Shown piece after piece: positions 1 through 6,288 of a stretch of 13,516 nucleotides of DNA (positions are counted from its first letter, which is position 1; each line of letters opens with the position of its first letter). The stretch spans positions 1-13,516 of the forward strand of contig CADBTE010000204.1 of assembly GCA_902797455.1 (NCBI GenBank), in the 5' to 3' direction. Under the pieces are notes generated by a model. That model was not told the DNA's origin. It worked only from the letters and a program-made list of their open reading frames with translations, and searched no databases. Position numbers and translations under genes: made by a program. Source of the stretch: an uncultured Planctomycetota bacterium. GTDB lineage: Bacteria; Planctomycetota; Planctomycetia; Pirellulales; Thermoguttaceae.

Positions 1-9
1 ACTAGGAAA

Positions 10-40
10 ACGGCCGGCGGAAACGCCGGCCGCTTTTTTT
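10..40 (+). terminator. Rho-independent terminator of an upstream gene
   Basis: A perfect 9-bp GC stem (11-19 pairing with 24-32) is closed by a GAAA tetraloop and followed by C and seven T (34-40). It ends transcription coming from the left edge; the gene it serves lies outside the window. The arm is palindromic but the U run favours the + strand. Confidence 0.9.
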
Positions 41-56
41 CTCTTCGGGAAAAAGA

Positions 57-85
57 TTGAAAGGGGAAAATGAATCGTTTACAAT
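57..85 (+). promoter_or_regulatory. Sigma-70-type promoter of the first secreted protein gene
   Basis: The -35 box TTGAAA (57-62) and -10 box TACAAT (80-85) are 17 bp apart, placing the transcription start near 92 and giving a leader of about 48 nt. It lies between the upstream terminator and the start codon at 140. The same arrangement recurs in front of the paralogue at 2366. Confidence 0.75.
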
Positions 86-139
86 GGTCTTTTCCGTGGT
101 TTTTCTTCCCCCTCCAAGAAGACAAGAGGTGTTTTTTCT

Positions 140-2176
140 ATGACAATACCGGCGGTGACAAGACGATTGATGGGCGTGACGGCGGCACTGGTGAGTTTGC
201 TCCCTTTCGCCGCTTTCTCCTCGGCATCCGAGGTGGAGGGGACCGTTGGCGCGCAAGGTGTAAAAAGCGGAAACACCATCCTGAAGTGGACAGCGGATGA
301 AGAGTGTGTCGTCAGCGGTTTTTATATCCGTCTGACCAACTGTGTTCCCCCCAGAGAGGAACCGGTTGTCGCGGCGATGCGCGTCAACGGCCAGGCTCTC
401 CCGCAGCGGGTTGAGATTCCCGTCTTCCCCTGGCCGATGCATGACCATACGCTCCCCTATAACCGATCGCCGCAGGAGTATCCTCCGCTGGATGTCGCCC
501 GAGAATTTCGCCGCGCGCTTGACGAACCCAGAACTATCCGCGAGGGGGATGTTGTGGAGCTGGTGGTTGTCTCCAGCGGTGAAATGGCCAGCGGCGTCGC
601 CGCGGGGCTGCAATTCCAAGGGGTTCATCCCTTATCTTCGATGCGCAATCCATTCCGTGATTGCCGAACGTGCGGTCCGGTTTGCCAAATCCCCTGGTCG
701 CAGCCGGAGATACTCGCCGTCGGGACGGGAAAACAGTTCGATCCCCAGTGCGCGCCTCAGAACAACTCGTCGGTGATCGACGACGCCGATGGGACCGTTT
801 ATCAGTTCACGGCGTACTACTCGGTTGATGAACAGTACGGCGGGGGGCGCAGCGGCTCATATTCCCGAATCTATGGGTTCAAAAAGGCCCCCGGCGCGGA
901 TAATTGGGAACCGATGGGGCTGATCGTCGACCTGTTTGAGGGGATGACCTATTCGGGCGACCCGTTCGTTTTCCGTGATTTGGACGGCCGCCCGTCGATG
1001 TACGTTTGCGCCTGCGATGGAACGAACGGCTTCATCGACTGGCAGAAAGAAAGCGCCCTGCTAATCCAGTCCGAAACCGACAGCTTCGCCGGCCCCTGGG
1101 GAGAACCGACCTATATCTGGAAGGACTACCCTCGGGAACCGGACGACAACAAAAACGGCGGGCGCGCCAATTGCCTGCGGATCTTTCCCCGTCCCGAAAC
1201 GGGTGATTATATGATCGTCTGGAATCACGGCGCCCGCGATATGGATCTCCGGTATATTATGACCGACGACCTCAAGAGGGAGAACTCCCACAGAGCCGTT
1301 GGCGATGCCGAGAAAATCTCGATCAACCATGAGGAGGGGGGCGGCGGCTTTACCCTTGGCGGCAAGGGATACCTTTCCACGTGGCAGATTCCCGGGCTCA
1401 ATGACCCCAGCGGGGTTCAGCGCTTGTATGAGTTTGATTTAGCCGAGCCGTTTGGGCCGGAAAGCGTCCGAGTTATTCCCGGCTCCGTGGGGTATAACGA
1501 CGGCACCGACCCGAAACGCGACGGCGGGTGCACCGCCGACGCCTGGGCGGTATCGGTGGCCGGCGGCCGTCTTTGGGCGACCTCCTGCGAATACAGCGCC
1601 TCGGAGGATAAAAACTATCTGGTGGCCCGCAGCGCGCCGATTGACCCCGAGACGCTCTTTCCGAGGGACGGCGTCTTCCGGTACGGCGCTGTCTACAACG
1701 AGCTTTGCCCGGAGGTCTTCCCGACGGTGGAATACGCCCTCGGGAAACAGGCCGCGCTGGAAATGGATTTTGTCAGCCGCGGAGAGAAATCATACGCGTT
1801 TATCGCGATCAATCCATCCGGCTCGCCGGCTTACCGCCGGGCGCTGTTCTTTGAGATGAACCCGGACGGCTGCCGTTTAATCGGTAATAAGGGACGTTAT
1901 GATTTCGAGACTCACGAGGGGGAGGACAATCGCGTCCTGCTGGCCGAAAAAAGTTCGCCGCGCTGGGAACCGGAGAAAAAATACCATCTCCGCATGGAGC
2001 TCGGCGGCGCGCGGATTCGGGTCTCGGTGGACGGCAAAGAGGTCTTTTCGGTGACGATCGACGACCCGGAAATACTGGCGAACCTGGACGATGATCCCCG
2101 CTTTGAGCTCTATGGCTGGCAGGGGGGCTATTACGAGATATCCAATGCCGTGCTGACCGACGGCCCGGCGCGGTAA
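140..2176 (+). CDS. Secreted beta-propeller protein, GH43/GH32-like (paralogue 1)
   Basis: A 678-residue exported protein of unproven function. Residues 1-30 form a signal peptide (Arg-rich start, hydrophobic core, cleavage near SSA-SE). Residues about 35-165 are a beta-rich domain I cannot assign. A Cys cluster follows (C175, C178, C182). Residues about 200-515 read like a five-bladed glycosidase propeller: the DPFVFRD segment at 274-280 followed by a DG turn resembles the GH43/GH32 family hallmark, and E398-E399 before a Gly-rich loop and GKGYLSTW resemble the general-acid strand. Residues about 530-678 look like a LamG/DUF1080-type jelly roll (KYHLRME, VSVDGKEVFSV). About fifteen cysteines, nearly all shared with the paralogue, fit an extracellular disulfide-bonded protein. 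The start is supported by AAGAGGTG (124-131), 8 nt upstream. A glycan substrate is inferred from fold resemblance only; loss of catalysis (a binding protein) is possible. Confidence 0.85.
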   Translation: MTIPAVTRRLMGVTAALVSLLPFAAFSSASEVEGTVGAQGVKSGNTILKWTADEECVVSGFYIRLTNCVPPREEPVVAAMRVNGQALPQRVEIPVFPWPMHDHTLPYNRSPQEYPPLDVAREFRRALDEPRTIREGDVVELVVVSSGEMASGVAAGLQFQGVHPLSSMRNPFRDCRTCGPVCQIPWSQPEILAVGTGKQFDPQCAPQNNSSVIDDADGTVYQFTAYYSVDEQYGGGRSGSYSRIYGFKKAPGADNWEPMGLIVDLFEGMTYSGDPFVFRDLDGRPSMYVCACDGTNGFIDWQKESALLIQSETDSFAGPWGEPTYIWKDYPREPDDNKNGGRANCLRIFPRPETGDYMIVWNHGARDMDLRYIMTDDLKRENSHRAVGDAEKISINHEEGGGGFTLGGKGYLSTWQIPGLNDPSGVQRLYEFDLAEPFGPESVRVIPGSVGYNDGTDPKRDGGCTADAWAVSVAGGRLWATSCEYSASEDKNYLVARSAPIDPETLFPRDGVFRYGAVYNELCPEVFPTVEYALGKQAALEMDFVSRGEKSYAFIAINPSGSPAYRRALFFEMNPDGCRLIGNKGRYDFETHEGEDNRVLLAEKSSPRWEPEKKYHLRMELGGARIRVSVDGKEVFSVTIDDPEILANLDDDPRFELYGWQGGYYEISNAVLTDGPAR

Positions 2177-2203
2177 CCCCTTGGACAGCCAAAAAATAAA
2201 CTC

Positions 2204-2238
2204 AAAAAGCCGCTTCGGTTTTCGGGAGCGGCTTTTTT
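2204..2238 (+). terminator. Rho-independent terminator after paralogue 1
   Basis: The stem AGCCGCTTC (2208-2216) pairs with 2225-2233 (one G-T pair), followed by a T run (2233-2238) and preceded by an A run that can extend the stem. It lies 28 bases after the stop codon at 2174-2176 and insulates the first gene from the second. Confidence 0.88.
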
Positions 2239-2279
2239 CGCGCGTACATCCGGGAGGGTTTTTGTCAAACGCCGCGCTC

Positions 2280-2308
2280 TTGACGGTGAAAAAGGCGTTT
2301 TTTACAAT
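2280..2308 (+). promoter_or_regulatory. Sigma-70-type promoter of paralogue 2
   Basis: The -35 box TTGACG (2280-2285) and -10 box TACAAT (2303-2308) are separated by 17 bp. The start would be near 2315, leaving a leader of about 51 nt to the chosen ATG at 2366, nearly the same as in paralogue 1. The gene is therefore likely transcribed independently. Confidence 0.75.
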
Positions 2309-2365
2309 GAAGTTTTCCTCAGCGGATAAGGTATGTCTTTCTCTTTTAGCGAGAAGACGCTCTCG

Positions 2366-4423
2366 ATGACAGCACGAACAGTAACGGTAGGAACGATGAT
2401 GAAACACTTTAGCGCTATGGCGGTCCTGGCGGGGATTCTGACTCTTTGGGGCGCTTGCCTGATCCGTGCCGCGGAACCCTTGGAGGGGTGTTTGCCCGCG
2501 GCCGACGTGAAAAGCGGGAGTACCCTCCTCGATTGGACCGCGGATAAGGAGTGTGTCGTCAGCGGTTTTTATATCCGTCTGACCAACTGTGTCCCCCCCA
2601 GAGAGGAACCGGTCGTCGCGGCGATGCGCGTCAACGGCCAGATGCTCCAAGAGCGAGTCGAGATTCCCATCTTCCCCAAGCCGATGCGGCTTTATTCGCT
2701 CCCCTTTAACCGATCGCCTCAGACTTATCCGCCGCTGGATGTCGCTCGGGAATTCCGCCGCGCGCTGGCCGAGCCGAAAACGCTCCGCGAAGGGGACCGT
2801 CTCGAGTTGGTGATTGTCTCCACCGGCGAGATGGCCAGCGGTGTTACCGCGGGGGTGCAGTTTCAAGGAGTCTACCCTTTGAAGGAGATGCGCAGCCCGC
2901 TGCGCGACTGCCGAACGTGCGGCCCGGTTTGCCAAATCCCCTGGTCGCAGCCGGAGGTGATCGCCGTGGGAACGGGGAAACAGTTCGATCCCCAGTGCGC
3001 GCCCCAGAACAACTCGTCGGTGATCGACGACGCGGACGGAACCCTCTATCAGTTCACGGCGTATTACTCGGTCGATGAGCAGTACGGCGGGGGACGCGAC
3101 GGCTCGTATTCCCGAATCTACGGGTTCAAAAAGGCCCCCGGCGCGGATCATTGGGAGCCGATGGGACTGGTCGTTGATCTGTTCGAGGGAGAGACCTATT
3201 CAGGCGATCCGTACGTTTTCCGTGACCTGGACGGCCGTCCGTCGATGTACGTTTGTACCTGTGATGGGACGAAGGGCTTTATTGACTGGGAGTTTGGGGA
3301 CGCCCTGCTGATCCAGTCCGAAACCGACAGCTTCGCCGGCCCCTGGGGAAAACCGACTTATCTCTGGAAAGACTATCCTCAGAAACCGGACGACAACAAA
3401 AACGGCGGGCGTGCCAACTGCGTGCGAATCTTCCCACGTCCTGAAACGGGTGACTACATGATCGTCTGGAATCATGGCTCCAATGATATGGATTTCCGGT
3501 ATATTATTACTGATGACCTCAAGAGAGTGAACTCCCACACAGCCGTCGGGGATGCCGAGAAAGTCTCGATCAACCAGGAAGAAGGGGGGGGCGGCTTCAC
3601 CTATGGCGGCAAGGGATATCTTTCCACCTGGCAGATTCCCTGGCTCAACGACCCCAGTGGGATTCAGCGCTTGTATGAGTTTGATTTAACCGAGCCGTTT
3701 GGCCCCGAAAGCGTCCGTATTGTCCCCGGCTCCGTGGGCTGCAACGACGGTACCGACCAAAAGCGGGACGGCGGCTGCACCGCCGACGCCTGGGCGGTTT
3801 CGGTCGCCGGCGGCCGTCTTTGGGCGACCTCCTGTGAGTACAGTAAAACGGAAAATAAAAACTACCTGCTGGCCCGCAGCGCGCCGATCGACCCCGAGAC
3901 GTTCTTCCCGCGGGACGGTGTCTTCCGGTACGGCGCTGTCTACAGCTGGTGCTGTCATGAGGTCTTCCCGACGGTGGAATACGCCGTTGGAAAACAGGCC
4001 GCGCTGGAAATGGACTTTGTCAGCCGCGGAGAGAAATCGTACGCGTTTATCGCGGTCAATCCGTCCGACTCGCCGTCCTTCTATCGGGCGCTCTTCTTCG
4101 AGATGAACCCGGACGGCAGCCGTTTAATCGCCAATAAGGGACATTTTAATTTTGAGACCGGCGCGGGGGAAGAAAATCGCGTCGTGCTGGCCGAAGACGC
4201 TTCCCTGCGCTGGGAACCGGAGAAAAAATACCACCTTCGCATGGAGCGCGACGGTGACCGAATCACGGTCTCGGTGGACGGCGGCGAGGTCTTCTCGGTG
4301 ACGATCGACGATCCGGAGATTCTGGCGAATTTGGACGATGATCCCCGCTTTGAGCTCTACGGCTGGGAAGGGGGGTATTATGAGGTCTCCAACGCCGTGC
4401 TGACCGACGGTCCGGGGCGCTAG
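2366..4423 (+). CDS. Secreted beta-propeller protein, GH43/GH32-like (paralogue 2)
   Basis: A 685-residue exported protein, closely similar to the preceding gene along its whole mature length and with the same order: signal peptide (1 to about 36, ending IRA-AE), N-terminal beta domain, Cys cluster (CRTCGPVC), propeller with the GDPYVFRD motif and DG turn, EEGGGG plus KGYLSTW strand, and C-terminal LamG-like domain. The signal peptides are the least conserved part. I chose ATG 2366 because it aligns with paralogue 1 (ATGACA, then a shared pattern to a second ATG), has GAGAAG 9 nt upstream and gives matching leader lengths. ATG 2333 and ATG 2399 (with TAGGA 6 nt upstream) are in frame and possible. 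Function is inferred as glycan hydrolysis or binding outside the membrane, not demonstrated. Confidence 0.83.
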   Translation: MTARTVTVGTMMKHFSAMAVLAGILTLWGACLIRAAEPLEGCLPAADVKSGSTLLDWTADKECVVSGFYIRLTNCVPPREEPVVAAMRVNGQMLQERVEIPIFPKPMRLYSLPFNRSPQTYPPLDVAREFRRALAEPKTLREGDRLELVIVSTGEMASGVTAGVQFQGVYPLKEMRSPLRDCRTCGPVCQIPWSQPEVIAVGTGKQFDPQCAPQNNSSVIDDADGTLYQFTAYYSVDEQYGGGRDGSYSRIYGFKKAPGADHWEPMGLVVDLFEGETYSGDPYVFRDLDGRPSMYVCTCDGTKGFIDWEFGDALLIQSETDSFAGPWGKPTYLWKDYPQKPDDNKNGGRANCVRIFPRPETGDYMIVWNHGSNDMDFRYIITDDLKRVNSHTAVGDAEKVSINQEEGGGGFTYGGKGYLSTWQIPWLNDPSGIQRLYEFDLTEPFGPESVRIVPGSVGCNDGTDQKRDGGCTADAWAVSVAGGRLWATSCEYSKTENKNYLLARSAPIDPETFFPRDGVFRYGAVYSWCCHEVFPTVEYAVGKQAALEMDFVSRGEKSYAFIAVNPSDSPSFYRALFFEMNPDGSRLIANKGHFNFETGAGEENRVVLAEDASLRWEPEKKYHLRMERDGDRITVSVDGGEVFSVTIDDPEILANLDDDPRFELYGWEGGYYEVSNAVLTDGPGR

Positions 4424-4451
4424 AGGCCTTGATTAGTCGAAAACAAACTCG

Positions 4452-4484
4452 AAAGCCGCTTCCTTTCATGGAGCGGTTTTTTTT
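4452..4484 (+). terminator. Rho-independent terminator after paralogue 2
   Basis: CCGCT(T)CC (4456-4463) pairs with GGAGCGG (4470-4476) with one bulged T and a loop of six, followed by eight T (4477-4484). Upstream A residues can pair with the T run. It separates the secreted-protein gene from the promoter of the aromatic operon. Confidence 0.87.
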
Positions 4485-4503
4485 CGTTGGGGGCGCACAG
4501 GTA

Positions 4504-4531
4504 TTGACGCGATGAAAACTCGTGATACAAT
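4504..4531 (+). promoter_or_regulatory. Extended -10 promoter of the aromatic amino-acid operon
   Basis: The -35 box TTGACG (4504-4509) and -10 box TACAAT (4526-4531) are 16 bp apart, with TG two bases before the -10 (4523-4524), a perfect extended -10. Transcription should start near 4538-4540, some 20 nt before the leader peptide ATG at 4560. I see no TrpR-like palindrome over it, so control is probably downstream, by attenuation. Confidence 0.8.
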
Positions 4532-4559
4532 GGGGCCTAAGCTGAAAGGCGAAATAGTC

Positions 4560-4703
4560 ATGAAAGTTTACGAAAGTATTCACAGCGCGGTTTCCCAGCA
4601 TATGTCCGGCGTCGTTCGTCGGGCCATGGGCGCTGTTGTCTACTTTTCCGGTGTGCAGTCTTTCTTTTTTGGGTGGTTCTGGGCTTGGCGTACCTCTGCC
4701 TAG
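4560..4703 (+). CDS. trpL: Trp/Phe-codon leader peptide of the aromatic operon
   Basis: A 47-residue leader peptide whose translation, not its product, is the likely function. AAAGG (4545-4549) lies 10 nt upstream of ATG 4560. An in-frame ATG at 4512 is upstream of the predicted transcription start and is rejected. Residues 35-43 read FFFGWFWAW: Trp codons at 4674, 4680 and 4686, Phe codons at 4662, 4665, 4668 and 4677. The peptide ends RTSA and stop (TAG 4701-4703). By chance or constraint, its tail resembles the WWRTS end of E. coli TrpL, but it is much longer than that 14-residue peptide. A ribosome stalled at the Trp codons would leave the downstream segment 4704-4715 free to form the antiterminator. 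One that reaches the stop codon would cover it. The gene symbol is assigned by role and position. Confidence 0.82.
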   Translation: MKVYESIHSAVSQHMSGVVRRAMGAVVYFSGVQSFFFGWFWAWRTSA

Positions 4704-4783
4704 CCGTCTGAAAGATCCCGTGACCAGCACGCAGACCCCGGTTCACACAAGCGGTTCTTCCAGACGGAGGAACCGCTTTTTTT
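4659..4783 (+). promoter_or_regulatory. Ribosome-mediated transcription attenuator
   Basis: Three competing pairings can be drawn by hand. The 1:2 structure has a basal stem 4659-4664 with 4710-4715 (6 bp) and an apical stem 4682-4689 with 4698-4705 (7 pairs, one U-U mismatch). The 2:3 antiterminator pairs 4704-4715 with 4756-4767 (11 of 12 positions, one A-C mismatch), its ends brought together by an inner hairpin (4720-4725 with 4740-4746, one bulge). The 3:4 terminator is 4751-4761 with 4766-4776. The antiterminator uses six bases of the terminator's 5' arm, its whole loop and two bases of its 3' arm, so the two exclude each other. Segment 1 overlaps the Trp codons and segment 2 begins right after the leader stop codon, the geometry of the E. 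coli trp attenuator. No folding program was run. Confidence 0.82.
4749..4783 (+). terminator. Attenuator terminator before aroF
   Basis: An 11-bp stem (4751-4761 with 4766-4776, one G-T pair) with an AGAC loop is followed by seven T (4777-4783); AA at 4749-4750 can pair with the first T bases. It lies between the leader peptide and aroF, 28 nt before the aroF ATG, so it must be bypassed for operon expression. Confidence 0.92.
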
Positions 4784-4811
4784 CGCGCAAACGAAAGGCA
4801 ATAAAGTCAAC

Positions 4812-5840
4812 ATGGAGATGGAATTTGTCAGCCGCATGCCACAGCCGCAGGAGCTGATTCGGGATTATCCGGTCAGTGCGGAGGCGAAGAAGAAAAAAGC
4901 CCAGCGGGACCGCCAGATCGCGGATATCCTGACGGGGAAGGACCGTCGGCTCCTCCTGATCGTCGGTCCCTGCTCGGCCGACAGGGAAGACGCGGTCCTG
5001 GAATACGCCCGCCGTCTGGCCGATCTTCAGCCGTCGGTGAGCGAAAAGTTCTTGATCATCCCCAGAGTCTATACCAACAAACCGAGGACCAAGGGGATCG
5101 GGTACAAGGGGATGCTCCATCAGCCGGATCCTAGGAAGGAGGGCGATCTTCTTTCGGGGATCATCGCCATCCGACGGATGCACATCCGCGTTGTGGAAGA
5201 GACCGGCTTCAGCGCCGCTGACGAGATGCTCTATCCCTCCAACTACAGCTATCTGTCGGATCTGCTCGGGTACGTGGCCGTCGGCGCGCGTTCGGTGGAA
5301 AATCAGGAGCACCGCCTTGTCTCCAGCGGGCTTGGGGTACCGGTAGGAATGAAAAACCCCAGCGCAGGAGACATCAACGTGATGATGAACTCCATCGCCG
5401 CGGCGCAGAGCCCGCAGGAATTCATCTTTCGCAGCTGGGAGGTGCATACCCCGGGAAACCCGCTGGCGCACGCCGTCCTGCGCGGATATGTGGACAACTT
5501 CGGCCGCAGCCATCCGAACTATCACTACGAGAACCTGCTCGGCCTCCTGCGGCTGTATCAGGACAGCGGGCTTCAGAACCCGGCGGTGATCGTCGACGCG
5601 AACCACAACAATTCCGGCAAAGAGTATCTGGAGCAGATCCGCATCGCGAAGGACATTATGCACAGCCGTTCGATCAACGGCGAGATCCGGAACCTGGTCA
5701 AGGGGTTGATGGTGGAGAGCTACCTGGAGGACGGAAGCCAAAAAGTAGGGGAAAACATATTCGGAAAATCGATCACCGATCCGTGCCTCGGCTGGGAGAA
5801 GACGAAGAAGCTCATCGAGGATCTCGCGGAAATCGAGTAA
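4812..5840 (+). CDS. aroF: 3-deoxy-7-phosphoheptulonate (DAHP) synthase, class I alpha
   Basis: Condenses phosphoenolpyruvate with erythrose 4-phosphate to DAHP, the first step of the shikimate pathway, in the cytoplasm. The 342-residue length fits the AroF/AroG/AroH class. Visible motifs are GPCS (52-55), PRTKGIGYKG (91-100), GAR (158-160), GMKN (179-182), DANHNNSGK (262-270), MVES (300-303) and ITDPCLGW (321-328). The four metal ligands of the family correspond to C54, H265, E302 and D323, so the enzyme looks intact. The start ATG 4812 has AAAGG at 4794-4798 (13 nt away, rather far) and AAAG closer; ATG 4818 is an alternative. It is the first structural gene after the attenuator, so carbon entry to the pathway is set by the leader. 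The protein has no ACT domain of its own; feedback could act through its short N-terminal extension or the adjacent ACT protein (inference). The symbol could equally be aroG or aroH. Confidence 0.95.
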   Translation: MEMEFVSRMPQPQELIRDYPVSAEAKKKKAQRDRQIADILTGKDRRLLLIVGPCSADREDAVLEYARRLADLQPSVSEKFLIIPRVYTNKPRTKGIGYKGMLHQPDPRKEGDLLSGIIAIRRMHIRVVEETGFSAADEMLYPSNYSYLSDLLGYVAVGARSVENQEHRLVSSGLGVPVGMKNPSAGDINVMMNSIAAAQSPQEFIFRSWEVHTPGNPLAHAVLRGYVDNFGRSHPNYHYENLLGLLRLYQDSGLQNPAVIVDANHNNSGKEYLEQIRIAKDIMHSRSINGEIRNLVKGLMVESYLEDGSQKVGENIFGKSITDPCLGWEKTKKLIEDLAEIE

Positions 5841-5859
5841 GGGAAGGGGAACAGAAGAA

Positions 5860-6276
5860 ATGATCAGACAGCTATCCATCTTCGCGGAAAATAAGCGGGG
5901 CGCCATGCACAGGATCACCCAGACGCTGGCCGACGCGCAGATCAATATGAACACACTGGTGACCAACGACAGTGCCGAGTTCGGTATTATCCGGATGCTG
6001 GTGTCGGATACCGACAAGGCGTCCGCGTGCCTGACCGAAGCGGGGTACCTCTGCCACACCGACTATGTGGCCGCCGCGGAGATCGGTGACGAGTGCGGGA
6101 GTCTCAATTCCCTCCTTGCTATTCTGGATCGGGGGAATATCAACCTGGATTACCTGTACGTGACCTATTCCAACTTGACGCGCAAGCCGGTGGCGATCCT
6201 GCGCTCGGTGGATATTATGGAAGTGGAGGAATTTCTGACGGCAAAGGGGTATCTCATGCTGGGGAACCTGGAGTGA
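5860..6276 (+). CDS. Tandem ACT-domain protein
   Basis: A small cytoplasmic protein of 138 residues made almost wholly of two ACT domains, roughly 3-70 and 72-138. Each begins with a beta strand and a Gly-containing turn before a helix (NKRGAMHRI at 11-19, DECGSLNSL at 77-85), the place where ACT domains bind amino acids. No catalytic domain is present. GGAAGGGG (5842-5849) lies 10 nt before the ATG, and the gene starts 19 nt after aroF. Lying between DAHP synthase and anthranilate synthase, it probably senses an aromatic amino acid and may regulate one of them as a separate subunit. That role is inferred from context; the ligand is unknown. Confidence 0.85.
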   Translation: MIRQLSIFAENKRGAMHRITQTLADAQINMNTLVTNDSAEFGIIRMLVSDTDKASACLTEAGYLCHTDYVAAAEIGDECGSLNSLLAILDRGNINLDYLYVTYSNLTRKPVAILRSVDIMEVEEFLTAKGYLMLGNLE

Positions 6277-6288
6277 AAGGAAAATCCG

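Larger units (their letters stand above)
57..4484 (+). repeat. Tandem duplication of a promoter-gene-terminator unit
   Basis: The units 57-2238 and 2280-4484 repeat the same plan: promoter, leader of about 50 nt, coding region and terminator. The coding DNA is strongly similar throughout. Some blocks are nearly identical (for example 304-391 against about 2551-2640, with only a few differences), while others have many synonymous changes. The signal peptide and intergenic sequence have diverged most. This indicates an old duplication of a whole transcription unit, perhaps with patchy later gene conversion (inference). Confidence 0.8.

Noticed and set aside
70..300. Small + strand open frame overlapping the first secreted-protein gene
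   Set aside because: Its ATG lies inside the promoter, upstream of the transcript start, and the remainder is an alternative frame of the real gene.
1877..3151. Long antisense open frame (424 codons) across both secreted-protein genes
   Set aside because: It spans a terminator and promoter of the + strand and mirrors two well-supported genes; its Arg/His/Pro-rich sequence shows no domain. High-GC genes commonly throw such shadows.
4485..4540. TrpR operator over the operon promoter
   Set aside because: No palindrome with CTAG-type half sites overlaps the -35/-10 region.
4512..4559. Earlier in-frame ATG for the leader peptide
   Set aside because: It lies between the -35 and -10 boxes, upstream of the predicted transcript start, and has no ribosome site.
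4424..4811. T-box riboswitch or TRAP site upstream of aroF
   Set aside because: No conserved T-box sequence (AGGGTGGNACCGCG) and no run of regularly spaced GAG/TAG triplets is visible; the leader peptide with competing hairpins explains the region.
4743..6059. Antisense open frame (438 codons) over the attenuator, aroF and ACT gene
   Set aside because: The opposite strand encodes DAHP synthase with all metal ligands intact; the antisense product has no recognisable motif or ribosome site.
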